A stretch of 64,000 nt of DNA from Candidatus Melainabacteria bacterium (GTDB lineage: Bacteria > Cyanobacteriota > Vampirovibrionia > Obscuribacterales > Obscuribacteraceae). A program made the translations under genes and the position numbers. Below are positions 1 through 7,733 of this stretch, one piece after another; the stretch's first letter is position 1; every line of letters begins with the position of its first letter. Under the pieces are notes generated by a model that was given only the letters and a program-made list of their open reading frames with translations, ran no database searches and was not told the origin of the DNA. The stretch covers positions 1 to 64,000 of the forward strand of contig PLXC01000060.1 in the NCBI GenBank assembly GCA_003151275.1, given 5' to 3'.

Positions 1-552
1 AGCAGCGCTAAAAAATCAACGACCAAAAAAGCTGCAGCCAAAAAACCAGCCGCTAAAAAGGCTACTCCAAAAAAAGCAGCAGCCAAAAAGACAACTGCTC
101 GAAAAGCAGCTCCTAAAAAAGCAGCAGCTAAAAAAACAACCGCCAAAAAGACAACTGCGCGCAAAGCAGCTCCTAAAAAAGCAGCAGCGAAGCGAACGGT
201 AGCAAAGAAGACCACTGCACGTAAAGCAGCTCCTAAAAAAGCAGCAGCCAAGCGTACAACGGCTAAGAAAGCGACAGGTGCACGCAAAGCAGCTCCTAAG
301 AAAGCAGCAGCGAAGCGTACAACAGCGAAAAAGACAACTGCCAAAAAAGCAGCTCCACGCAAAACAGCCGCCAAAAAGACAACTGCTAAAAAAGCAGCTC
401 CACGTAAAGCGGCTACAAAAAGATCACCAGCGAAAGCCGGCGCTACCAAAAAGAGAGCGACGAGAAAAGCTGGCGGATCCAAAAGAGCTAAATCCATGTC
501 CGTCTCATCCAGCAATGGTGAGCAAGGTGGTGGCGAAGGTTCTGAAGGTTAA
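1..552 (+). CDS. Histone H1-like Lys/Ala-rich DNA-binding protein (5' end outside window)
   Basis: The reading frame is open from base 1 to the TAA at 550-552, so only the C-terminal 183 residues are present. The protein is almost entirely Lys, Ala, Thr, Pro and Arg in AAPKKAAAK, TTAKK and TTARK blocks, ending in a Ser/Gly/Glu tail. The composition matches the C-terminal tail of eukaryotic H1 and of bacterial H1-like proteins (AlgP/Hc1/BpH1 type), which coat DNA through charge. At DNA level the block repeats with an exact 60-bp period over roughly 61-240. A 93-codon reading frame at 278-559 in another frame is only a shadow of it. Nucleoid compaction is an inference from composition, and no folded domain is visible in this part. 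Confidence 0.85.
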   Translation, partial: SSAKKSTTKKAAAKKPAAKKATPKKAAAKKTTARKAAPKKAAAKKTTAKKTTARKAAPKKAAAKRTVAKKTTARKAAPKKAAAKRTTAKKATGARKAAPKKAAAKRTTAKKTTAKKAAPRKTAAKKTTAKKAAPRKAATKRSPAKAGATKKRATRKAGGSKRAKSMSVSSSNGEQGGGEGSEG

Positions 553-578
553 TCGCTAAGGCGAAGCCAAAAACGTTG

Positions 579-611
579 AAGCCCCGGTCACTGACCGGGG
601 CTTTTACTTTG
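579..611. terminator. Rho-independent terminator shared by convergent genes
   Basis: Bases 580-590 and 592-602 are perfect reverse complements (AGCCCCGGTCA and TGACCGGGGCT), followed on the + strand by TTTTACTTT. The hairpin sits between the stop of the histone-like gene and the stop of the convergent esterase gene, whose last codons form part of the stem. The T-rich tail is better on the + strand, so it mainly serves the histone-like gene. Confidence 0.85.
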
Positions 612-1280
612 TGTCTGCTCGATGAACTCTTTTGTTGTCAGCCAAATGTGCTCCAGTGATTGTAAAAGCTGATGGTCGTCATCCAAAACTTCCAATCGAA
701 CCGTCTCAGGATTGTTCTTTCCAAACTCAAGGCTTTCTTCCAGCGGAACTGTCTCGTCATTTTTTCCATGGAACACAATCGTCGGTATCATTACTCTCAA
801 CCCATTAGTCGAGAACTTCTGAGCGTCGAGAATGAAGTCATAATTGAGCTTGGTGGTGATATTCAAGCCATGATGGAAAACGTCGATGGTGCCTTGTTCT
901 CGCCAGTCTTCCAAGCCTTGTGCACCAAGCATCTGCGTCCATCTTCTCGGCAAACCAAATCCAGGAGCAAGCAGAACTAGTGCTTGCAGTGGTATCAATG
1001 TTTGGGCTACCAGCGTAGCAAGTAGTCCACCCATACTCGAACCAATTATCACCAAAGAAGTGTCCGCATCAATCGCCTCTAAGCAATGACCAGCAACAGC
1101 AAGTTGGCTGCTCAAAGTCATTTTTGCAAACGACGGTTGGTTCAGATCGGGCACGATTACATTGACGTTGATCGCAGCTAATCGATCAGCAAAAAATTTT
1201 GCCTTTGTGGAACTGGGTCCGGAAGCAAAACCGTGCAGGTACAAAACCGTAATAGACCCAGGATGCAATAGGTTTCTCAC
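588..1280 (-). CDS. YqiA-type alpha/beta-hydrolase (esterase)
   Basis: This 230-residue protein has the layout of the small YqiA/UPF0227 esterase family. The oxyanion-region motif LYLHGFASGP lies at residues 14-23 and the nucleophile elbow GSSMGG at about 80-85. A late Asp (GKNDETVP) and a late His (DDDHQLL) complete a plausible Ser-Asp-His triad. There is no signal peptide, so it should be cytosolic and hydrolyse small esters or thioesters. The substrate cannot be read from the sequence. It is monocistronic and convergent with the histone-like gene. Family assignment is firm, exact function is not. Confidence 0.8.
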   Translation of the reverse strand: MRNLLHPGSITVLYLHGFASGPSSTKAKFFADRLAAINVNVIVPDLNQPSFAKMTLSSQLAVAGHCLEAIDADTSLVIIGSSMGGLLATLVAQTLIPLQALVLLAPGFGLPRRWTQMLGAQGLEDWREQGTIDVFHHGLNITTKLNYDFILDAQKFSTNGLRVMIPTIVFHGKNDETVPLEESLEFGKNNPETVRLEVLDDDHQLLQSLEHIWLTTKEFIEQTQSKSPGQ

Positions 1281-1431
1281 AATGTGGAATAGCTAATTGA
1301 AGCACTTATTCTCAAGATGGAAGTCAAGGACCACAACTGCGCCAAATTTTTACGTATATATAGGTACGACTCAATCATTACTTTGTCTGATAATATTCGC
1401 CAATCACAATCAAAATCACAGGAGAAAACCA

Positions 1432-1701
1432 ATGCAACGAATTTCAAGAAATGAGCTGACTGCGCTGCTAACGATGCTCGGAATCACGGCTGGCACAATG
1501 GCCAACGCCGCACCAACAAGCACCGAAAAACCATTTTTAGTAGCAGAAAAACAAGGTGCCAAAAAACCAGCCGAGATGGCATGCGGTAAAGGCAGTTGTG
1601 GTGTGGATGTGAAAGGAGCGGCTGCTGCAAAAGAAAAAAGTGCGAAAAAAGCAGAAGAGAAGAAAACTGTTGCAAAGAAGAAATCCGCTAGCACGAAGTG
1701 A
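1432..1701 (+). CDS. Exported Cys-containing RiPP precursor, bufferin/HvfA-like (first copy)
   Basis: The ATG at 1432 has an AGGAG-type ribosome site (1420-1425), so I prefer it to the upstream in-frame start at 1297. The 89-residue product has a Sec-type signal peptide ending near ANA|AP (residues 24-28). Its only two cysteines, C51 and C56, sit in ACGKGSCG, followed by a Lys/Ala/Glu tail. Small exported peptides with Gly/Lys-flanked Cys next to a DUF692 gene are the known substrates of MNIO enzymes (bufferins, HvfA), where Cys is converted to metal-binding heterocycles or thioamides. The MNIO gene lies 570 bp downstream. The substrate role is inferred from context and motif. It is likely paralogous to the precursor at 1882. 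Confidence 0.72.
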   Translation: MQRISRNELTALLTMLGITAGTMANAAPTSTEKPFLVAEKQGAKKPAEMACGKGSCGVDVKGAAAAKEKSAKKAEEKKTVAKKKSASTK

Positions 1702-1881
1702 ACCTTGTTTAAAGAAATGTTGAGGTCCAAGAGATAACTCTACAGTCCGTTAATTCGGTTTTTACACACTTATTACGTTTCAGCGGATGAGCCTTAATGC
1801 TGATGCCATAGGATGGTCCGCTAGTGCCCAGGTTGGAATTACTCCTTACTGGGTCGTGGTTAGAATGTAGGAGGACTACGG

Positions 1882-2211
1882 ATGCAAAAGACTCAATTGG
1901 CAGCAGCACTTGTTGCGGTACTAGGTTTGACTTTCGGTGGTGCAGCTTTCGCAGCTGATGCCGAGAAAACAGCTACCGAAAAAGTAACCAAGACTGAAAA
2001 ATCAGTCACAGTTGCTGAAAAGAAAAAAGAAGCTGCTGAAAAGGGCAAAGAAGGCGCTTGCAAGGGCAAAGATGCCTCATGCAAGGGCAAAGAAGGCGCC
2101 TGCAAGACCAAAGAAACCAAGAAATCAACCAAGAAATCAACCAAAGTAAAAAAAGACGGTAAGACAGAAAAGACCGAAACCAAAACAGAAGAGTCCAAAG
2201 AGGCTAAGTAG
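1882..2211 (+). CDS. Exported RiPP precursor with three GKxxxCK heptads, bufferin/HvfA-like (second copy)
   Basis: The start has a strong TAGGAGG site at 1869-1875. The 109-residue product has a signal peptide (cleavage near AFA|AD, residues 23-26) and a Lys/Glu-rich body. Residues 55-75 are three exact heptads, GKEGACK, GKDASCK and GKEGACK, giving C60, C67 and C74. They match 21-bp repeats at 2044-2106. Evenly spaced Gly/Lys-flanked Cys are what MNIO enzymes modify in HvfA-type precursors. The gene ends inside a strong terminator, and the enzyme gene starts 61 bp further on. Modification at these Cys residues is inferred, not visible. Confidence 0.78.
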   Translation: MQKTQLAAALVAVLGLTFGGAAFAADAEKTATEKVTKTEKSVTVAEKKKEAAEKGKEGACKGKDASCKGKEGACKTKETKKSTKKSTKVKKDGKTEKTETKTEESKEAK

Positions 2212-2229
2212 CTCTTTGGTGTTTTTTTT
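2195..2229 (+). terminator. Intrinsic terminator overlapping the precursor stop codon
   Basis: CCAAAGAG (2195-2202) and CTCTTTGG (2212-2219) form a perfect 8-bp stem around a 9-base loop that contains part of the TAG stop (2209-2211). A run of eight T follows at 2222-2229. It lies between the precursor gene and the MNIO gene, so read-through would set a high precursor-to-enzyme ratio. Confidence 0.85.
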
Positions 2230-2272
2230 GGCTAGGACAAATCGCCAATTGCTCGCGATGTAGAATCACTTC

Positions 2273-3220
2273 ATGACCACTCAGTTTCTCGACGCAAAAA
2301 AACGGTTGCCAAATCTGGGCATCGGATTAGGATTGCGAAGGGAGCTGGCAAATGAGACTTTCGACAACGCGAATACGATTGACTGGTTAGAACTGGTTCC
2401 TGAAAATTACATGGGACTTGGGGGGGCTGCGCGGCAGCGACTTGAAAAAGTTGCGTCACGTTTCCCCCTCGTTTCTCATGGAATAAATTTATCGCTCGGT
2501 TCAACTGATGACTTGAACGAAGAGTATCTAGCTTCGCTGAAAAAATTGTTGGATCGAGTTGACGCCCCCTGGTTCAGTGATCATCTCTGTTTCACTAGCG
2601 TCGATGGTGTCTATCTGCATGATTTGTTGCCCCTTCCGTTTTCCAAGGAAGCAGTGAAACATGCGGCCAAGCGAGCGCAGAAAGTACAAAACACGATTTC
2701 GCGCCCATTTCTGATCGAGAACATTTCCTTTTACATGCAGATGCCTGGAAGTGAGATGACGGAAGCACAATTTCTTTCGGAAGTATTGGAAGAAGGTGAC
2801 TGTGGACTGCTTCTCGACGTCAACAATGTTTATGTGAACTCAAGAAATCACAACTTCGATCCATTCGAATTCATGAAACAAATTCCCCTCGAACGCACCG
2901 TGCAAATTCACGTAGCTGGACACTCGACAGGTCCAGGCGTGGTCATAGACACACATGGATCTAAAGTAATCGAACCGGTTTTCGAACTGCTTAAGTTTGT
3001 TCTTGCACGGACCGATGTTAAAGCAGTGATGATCGAACGCGACCAGAACTTTCCGGAGTTTTCTGAGCTTCTAGGCGAACTGGCCCGCATCCGTGCCATT
3101 GCCGCAGAAGTGCAGCCGACCCTCGCATCTGTGAACCGCTCGAATCTTACTTTCGAGAATACGGCACCAATAATCGAATCGACCAAAGGACGTGAACATG
3201 CCGGCGCCCTCTCTGCGTGA
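2273..3220 (+). CDS. MNIO family (DUF692) multinuclear non-heme iron oxidase, BufB/HvfB-like
   Basis: This 315-residue TIM-barrel protein carries the DUF692 signature: LGIGLGLR near the N-terminus, LVPENY, SHGINLSLG, SDHLCF, IENISFY, LLLDVNNVYVN, HVAGH and a late ERD. The His, Glu, Asp and Asn residues in these motifs are the iron ligands in characterised MNIO enzymes such as MbnB and TglH. The length is normal for the family. These enzymes use iron and oxygen to remodel Cys in peptide substrates and need a partner protein. Here the partner gene overlaps the 3' end and the candidate substrates are the two precursors upstream. Family certain, product chemistry unknown. Confidence 0.93.
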   Translation: MTTQFLDAKKRLPNLGIGLGLRRELANETFDNANTIDWLELVPENYMGLGGAARQRLEKVASRFPLVSHGINLSLGSTDDLNEEYLASLKKLLDRVDAPWFSDHLCFTSVDGVYLHDLLPLPFSKEAVKHAAKRAQKVQNTISRPFLIENISFYMQMPGSEMTEAQFLSEVLEEGDCGLLLDVNNVYVNSRNHNFDPFEFMKQIPLERTVQIHVAGHSTGPGVVIDTHGSKVIEPVFELLKFVLARTDVKAVMIERDQNFPEFSELLGELARIRAIAAEVQPTLASVNRSNLTFENTAPIIESTKGREHAGALSA

Positions 3221-4019
3221 AATTGAGCAGAGCCTGTCATCTCTCTGGTTGAAAGAGTCTTGTCGGGAAAGCTTCATGAAGGGTGACAGCACGGTGTCAC
3301 CGTCTTTCGCTGCAGAGATCGATCGAAGTGGTGTCGAACTTTATGCCACCTTGCTGCAATACGGTCAACAGGATTTGATGGTGTCGATTTACCCGTACTG
3401 CGCAAAAATTTTGAAGAAGAAATGGGAACCAACCGTTCGCGACTATTTTTTACACTATCCTGCCAATCACTACAATCTTAATCGGGCGGCGCAACGCTTT
3501 CCCACTTATCTGAAAAATGAAGGCAGTCAATTTTTGAGTAAGTATCCGTTTTTAGCCGAATTAGCTGAATACGAATGGTTGGAACTCGAACTGTTGGAGA
3601 TGGATTATGTGGTTGCGCCGCAACTAAATTTGGTGCTCTCAAAACCTGAACAGTTCACTCAGTACGCGCCCCTCTTAAATCCCGTATTACTCTTGCGGCA
3701 GTATGATTATCCCGTTTCACTGATAGTTGATAAGCTGGAGAGCAAAAAGTCTGTCAGTGGCATCAAACCTCAAACATCACGGGTGGCAATCTACAGGCAC
3801 CCCTCCACTAATCATTGCAAATTTTTGGACGTGGGCGAAATTGCCTTTGAAGTTATTCAAGCAAGCATCGACGTGCCGCATTCCTACGCTGACTTGATTA
3901 GTCTGGCGGTAGCGCGCGCAGCAAATGTCGATCCGCAAAAAACGGTTGTCGAGTTTCTCGACCTGATTGAGAAACTGCAGGAATTACAAGTGTTCATTGG
4001 CAGTACAAAACTTGAATGA
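3198..4019 (+). CDS. DUF2063 partner protein of the MNIO enzyme, BufC/HvfC-like
   Basis: The start is ATG 3198, seven bases after AAGGA (3186-3190). A GTG at 3192 is less well placed. It overlaps the MNIO gene by 23 bases, which suggests translational coupling. The 273-residue protein begins with the typical helical DUF2063 segment (LREIEQSLSSLWL), has YPYCAKILKKKWEP, DYFLHYP and LPxFL-like motifs in the middle (FLSKYPFLAELAEYEWLELE), and a mixed C-terminal domain. DUF2063 proteins bind the precursor leader and deliver it to the MNIO subunit in the HvfBC/TglI-type complexes. Assignment rests on these motifs plus position. Confidence 0.82.
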   Translation: MPAPSLREIEQSLSSLWLKESCRESFMKGDSTVSPSFAAEIDRSGVELYATLLQYGQQDLMVSIYPYCAKILKKKWEPTVRDYFLHYPANHYNLNRAAQRFPTYLKNEGSQFLSKYPFLAELAEYEWLELELLEMDYVVAPQLNLVLSKPEQFTQYAPLLNPVLLLRQYDYPVSLIVDKLESKKSVSGIKPQTSRVAIYRHPSTNHCKFLDVGEIAFEVIQASIDVPHSYADLISLAVARAANVDPQKTVVEFLDLIEKLQELQVFIGSTKLE

Positions 4020-4101
4020 GCCGCCCAGGTTGCTCTAGCGGCAATTCAATTGACTGCTTCGGCGAATCTCGAACTCGTTCTTCACATTAAGGAAAAAGTA
4101 A

Positions 4102-4842
4102 ATGACTAAAGTCTTCAGAGCCTCAGTCTTAGTGGCACTAACAGGAACGTTTCTCTGCTCTACAAACGCCTTTGCCAAAGAGACAAAGTTTGAGATCAAT
4201 GATCCAACTGGTCGAGACACTGTCACCTTTACGTCGAATGCACCGATTGAAGTAATTAACGGCCACACCCGTAAGATCACCGGTAGTGTCACTATGGACG
4301 ACTCTTTAAATTTGGCCAAACAACCCATCGCAGCAGAAATGGACGTAGATTTAGCCAGCATTGATACGGGCATCCCATTGCGTAACGAGCATATGCGAGA
4401 GAAGTTTTTGGAGACTAAGAAATTCCCTACAGCGACATTCAAACTGAAATCGATAGTGAGCGGGGCTGGTGTGCTCAAGGATGGGCAAAAGCTCCACTTG
4501 AAAGCGACTGGTGATTTTACTTTGCATGGCAAGACTGTGCAAAAGGTAGTTCCGATCGACGTCACATACTTCAAGCAGCGCCCCATGACGGACGAAAAGT
4601 ACAAGAATTGCGATCTGATTCAAATCAGCAGCACGTTTCCAGTTCCTTTTAAGGACCACGACATCCAACGTCCAGAGATTGTTTTTCAAAAGCTAGCAGA
4701 TACAGTTTTCCTAACCGTAAACGTAACCGCTCATCGAGCAGCCAACGCAGCCGCCTCAACGACTTCCGCAACTAAGACCGTCAGTAAGTCGGAGACAAAG
4801 CCTGCAACTAAGCCTGCAACTAAGCCCGCAACAACGAAATAG
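4102..4842 (+). CDS. YceI-like exported lipocalin-fold protein
   Basis: A signal peptide (cleavage near AFA|KE, residue 24) precedes a YceI domain: SNAPIEVINGHTRKITGSV, the family-typical LRNEHMREKFLETKKFPTATFKL, and DFTLHGKTVQKVVPI. YceI proteins are periplasmic barrels that bind isoprenoid or amphiphilic ligands. The 246-residue product ends in a low-complexity tail with three TKPA repeats, matched by a short DNA repeat near 4800-4840. It starts 82 bp after the MNIO partner gene on the same strand, so it may share transcription, but YceI is not a fixed member of such cassettes. Confidence 0.85.
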   Translation: MTKVFRASVLVALTGTFLCSTNAFAKETKFEINDPTGRDTVTFTSNAPIEVINGHTRKITGSVTMDDSLNLAKQPIAAEMDVDLASIDTGIPLRNEHMREKFLETKKFPTATFKLKSIVSGAGVLKDGQKLHLKATGDFTLHGKTVQKVVPIDVTYFKQRPMTDEKYKNCDLIQISSTFPVPFKDHDIQRPEIVFQKLADTVFLTVNVTAHRAANAAASTTSATKTVSKSETKPATKPATKPATTK

Positions 4843-5089
4843 AAACACTCTTTGCTCTGTAGAGCAGTCGAGGACAACTCTGCTATTCAGTTTTCAGCAG
4901 ACCAGCGCATTAGCGGTGGGCAATAGTCGCGCTCTCGGGAATGATCAGTTGCGGACCCTTCTGAATTTGCGCATCAAACGCGGTCTGGAGGGTCAGTAAT
5001 GGAAGCTTCGGCCACGGCTGTGATGATTCCATGCTGGCAAGTGCGACAATGAGAGAGAGACACGCAGACAAGCTAGCGCTACGAACGAA

Positions 5090-5860
5090 ATGACAATAAA
5101 TCAAGAACACCGACCTGGGCCATTCGACATCATTGGCGATGTTCACGGTTGCTTCGTTGAACTTCAACAGTTGCTTGAAAAGCTTGGTTATGTTGTGACC
5201 GAAACTGACACTGAGATGAAAGCATTCGACGTCAGCTGTCCAGACAGACGACAAGTCATTTTTCTCGGTGACCTTGTCGACAGAGGTCCCGACACTCCAT
5301 CCGTTTTAGGCTTAGCAATGAGCATGGTTGAACAAGGACGGGCACTCTGCGTTCCAGGGAATCACGACGTCAAATTAGTCAAGAAATTGAAAGGGAGAGA
5401 CGTGAAGATCTCACACGGATTAGCCGAATCGCTAGAGCAGATTGCTGGTTATTCAGAGCATTTTCGCCAACGTGTGATTGAATTTTTCGACGGGTTACCC
5501 AGTCATTACATTCTCGACGATGGCAAACTCGTTGTGGCGCATGCCGGCATTAAAGAGTCATTGCAAGGGAAAGACAATCACCGTGTCACAGCTTTCACTT
5601 TGTATGGAGATACAAGCGGTGACTCTGACGAATATGGCTTGCCTATACGAAATGATTGGGGCGCAAAATATCAGGGTACCGCTACCGTTGTTCATGGACA
5701 CACGCCAATGCTTGAGCCGAGGCGAGTGAATCGAACAGTCTGCATCGATACTGGTTGCGTATTCGGTGGCAAATTAACGGCACTGCGCTATCCCGAAGAT
5801 CAGTTTGTATCAGTGGTCGCCCATCGTCAGTACAGCGAATACATCAAGCCACTCGCCTGA
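5090..5860 (+). CDS. Calcineurin-like metallophosphatase (PrpE/ApaH-type)
   Basis: The 256-residue protein has the complete metallophosphoesterase motif set in order: DIIGDVHGC (residues 13-21), FLGDLVDRGP (about 61-70), CVPGNHDVK, VVAHAGI and VHGHTPM. These bind two metals in the PPP-type phosphatase fold. The closest architecture is PrpE or the phosphatase part of bacterial Pnkp, so diadenosine tetraphosphate, phosphoprotein or RNA-end phosphate are all possible substrates. No ribosome site of note precedes the ATG. It stands alone in its strand context, with 247 bp of apparently non-coding DNA upstream. Confidence 0.88.
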   Translation: MTINQEHRPGPFDIIGDVHGCFVELQQLLEKLGYVVTETDTEMKAFDVSCPDRRQVIFLGDLVDRGPDTPSVLGLAMSMVEQGRALCVPGNHDVKLVKKLKGRDVKISHGLAESLEQIAGYSEHFRQRVIEFFDGLPSHYILDDGKLVVAHAGIKESLQGKDNHRVTAFTLYGDTSGDSDEYGLPIRNDWGAKYQGTATVVHGHTPMLEPRRVNRTVCIDTGCVFGGKLTALRYPEDQFVSVVAHRQYSEYIKPLA

Positions 5861-5944
5861 TCCTCTCAAGGCCGAATCCAACGACATACTTTCCATGGTG
5901 TTTGTGTATCGATTACGATTGAAGAGCTGGAGCAAGATTAAACA

Positions 5945-6327
5945 ATGAAATTGACAAACGGGTTCGCGTGCGCAACGACGCTGTGTTTGATTTTTACGGC
6001 GAGTGCGCGCTCTTACGACATGAAATATCACCAGGACATCCCTGACCTTGTCATTGATGAAAAATTTGCGATGCTGCCCAATTACGAGCTAAAAATGTTG
6101 GCAAAAATTAACTCTCGGCTAAAGGGCAAACGACTAGCAGGAGATGGATTATTCGTGTTGATTCCGCTTCAGTCGACGTAAACAAAAGTCTCCTCGGTTC
6201 GATCGGCGATATTAATGAACTGAAGAGTCAGAGCTCTCACACCATCAGCAGTGCGCTTGCTGAATACGACTTATGGTTAACAAATGAGCCCTTTCCGATA
6301 TCAACACCCGGTAAAGAAATGATTTGA
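5945..6327 (+). pseudogene. Small exported protein gene, probably frameshifted
   Basis: The ATG at 5945 opens a 78-codon frame with a signal-peptide-like start (MKLTNGFACATTLCLIFTAS) that stops at 6179-6181. A second frame, shifted by -1, is open from 6112 and runs without a stop to TGA 6325-6327. It has normal-looking codons (RVDSASVDVNKSLLGS, then LWLTNEPFPISTP). Joined near 6112-6150, the two give one exported protein of about 125 residues. Either a base is missing in the sequence or the gene is broken. I do not recognise the family. Confidence 0.45.
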
Positions 6328-6402
6328 TTCTCGGAACGAATGTCAAGAACTCGCGTCTTCCAAGCAATCTAAACCGTAACGATCATTACCGGGAGTTTTA
6401 CC

Positions 6403-6618
6403 ATGACTAAACCAGATGACACCGATCTCCCGATTCCTTGGACCGTTATGCATCCCGATGCATCAGCCAAAGAATTCGCTACTCAGCGGGAAGCAACCGA
6501 CCACGTTCAAGACCGACTTCAGTGTCAAGCTTGTCTAGTTGTAGTAGATTGGCAAGCATGCAATATAAACTTGGTTGCTGCCTTTCCTGAAATTGACGAC
6601 CAGTATTATCTCTACTGA
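6403..6618 (+). CDS. Small hypothetical protein
   Basis: This 71-residue acidic protein has a plausible GGGAG site (6390-6394) before its ATG. It contains two Cys close together (LQCQAC) and ends in DDQYYLY. No signal peptide or membrane segment is visible. It lies three bases from the stop of the convergent tlyA gene. I do not recognise the family, and reality of the gene rests on the ribosome site and compact spacing. Confidence 0.55.
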   Translation: MTKPDDTDLPIPWTVMHPDASAKEFATQREATDHVQDRLQCQACLVVVDWQACNINLVAAFPEIDDQYYLY

Positions 6619-6621
6619 AAC

Positions 6622-7446
6622 TCAAGCCAGATCCGAGTTTGCAGCAGTTACCAACTGAGCAAAATCAAAATCAACTTTTTCAGCACCCTTGCGAAGATGT
6701 GCTAAGAACTCGATATTGCCCGCCGGACCTTTGACTGGCGAAAATGTGAAGCCTACTGCGTGCAATTCGATTGATTGCGCAAAGTCGTTGATGTAGGTCA
6801 GCACCTGAATATGCGTGTCAGTCGACTTAACCACACCACCTTTGCCGACTGCGCCTCTGCCGGCCTCAAATTGTGGTTTGATTAAACAGACGAGTTCAAG
6901 TTGATCATCGTTGGTGGTCACGTTGATCATCACAGGCAGAATCTTCGTGATCGAAATGAACGACACATCCATTACTACGAAGTTCGCGAAAGGGTCAGTA
7001 TCTTGATAGAGATCGAGAGGTTTCAAGCTTCGTGCATTCAATCGTTCTCTGACAACTACACGCGGATCCTTGCGCAATGACCAATCCAACTGTCCATAAC
7101 CAACGTCGATCGCGTAAACTTTTGAGGCACCGCACTGCAAAAGGCAGTCGGTGAAGCCTCCTGTTGAGGCACCGATGTCTAAACATATTCTGTCGCTGAC
7201 CGTAATATTGAAATAGGCAAGCGCCTTCTCAAGTTTCAGCCCACCACGACTGGCAAATTTTGGTTTCGCGAATCCTGGTATCAGTTCTACCACTGCGGAT
7301 TCGGGTACGTTCATTCCGGGTTTAGTAATTTTTTGCCCATTTACAAGCACAGCACCATCCATGATGGCAGTACGCGCCACTTCACGCGAAGGTAAAAGTC
7401 CGCGATCGAGAATGATTTGATCTAGCCGCTGTCCCTTAGCCACCAC
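6622..7446 (-). CDS. tlyA: TlyA-family rRNA 2'-O-methyltransferase
   Basis: The 274-residue protein has an N-terminal S4 RNA-binding domain (RLDQIILDRGLLPSR through about residue 58), then an FtsJ-type methyltransferase domain with the SAM-binding loop LDIGASTGGFTD at 89-100. Candidate catalytic-tetrad residues K71, D160 (VVMDVSFISI), K190 and E194 (IKPQFE) are present. Length and order match the TlyA/hemolysin A family, which methylates 16S and/or 23S rRNA riboses. It faces away from tRNA-Ser, whose gene begins 95 bp past its start. Confidence 0.93.
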   Translation of the reverse strand: MVAKGQRLDQIILDRGLLPSREVARTAIMDGAVLVNGQKITKPGMNVPESAVVELIPGFAKPKFASRGGLKLEKALAYFNITVSDRICLDIGASTGGFTDCLLQCGASKVYAIDVGYGQLDWSLRKDPRVVVRERLNARSLKPLDLYQDTDPFANFVVMDVSFISITKILPVMINVTTNDDQLELVCLIKPQFEAGRGAVGKGGVVKSTDTHIQVLTYINDFAQSIELHAVGFTFSPVKGPAGNIEFLAHLRKGAEKVDFDFAQLVTAANSDLA

Positions 7447-7540
7447 AAGTTCCGGTTAACGACGTTAATATAGTTCAATTTCCCGCATAACCAACACAAT
7501 TACCGTAGCACTGGGGAGTAAAATACTTAGACCTAGCTAT

Positions 7541-7624
7541 GGAGCAGACCTGGCTGGATGAAGACACCGCCTTGAAAGCGGCTGCCCGAAAGGGTTGGGG
7601 GTTCGAGTCCCTCCTGCTCCGCCA
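7541..7624 (+). tRNA. tRNA-Ser (anticodon UGA)
   Basis: The acceptor arms GGAGCAG (7541-7547) and CTGCTCC (7614-7620) pair perfectly, with discriminator G and an encoded CCA at 7622-7624. The anticodon loop CTTGAAA places TGA at 7573-7575. The long variable arm (TGCCCGAAAGGGT region) is the class II feature expected of tRNA-Ser, and the T-loop is GTTCGAGTC. No integrase or duplicated 3' end was seen nearby. Confidence 0.96.
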
Positions 7625-7733
7625 CTTTTAGTCGTATCAAGTTGCAACCTACCTCGCGGAGCGAAAGTGGTAAATAGACGCGGGTATTCTCGATTCTCTA
7701 GAATTTCGAGTTCAGGACCACAAGGGGGACCTC

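Noticed and set aside
278..559. 93-codon open frame inside the Lys/Ala-rich region
   Set aside because: It is the +1 shadow of the frame-1 histone-like gene, which is open from base 1, has the balanced Lys/Ala repeats and ends just before a terminator.
1893..2198. 101-codon minus-strand frame opposite the second precursor
   Set aside because: Its Ser/Phe/Val-rich sequence is the mirror of the Lys/Glu repeats, and it has no ribosome site. The plus-strand gene has TAGGAGG and a signal peptide.
7541..7624. tRNA-Ser as an integration site for a mobile element
   Set aside because: No integrase, no repeated 3' tRNA end and no change in gene character were seen on either side.
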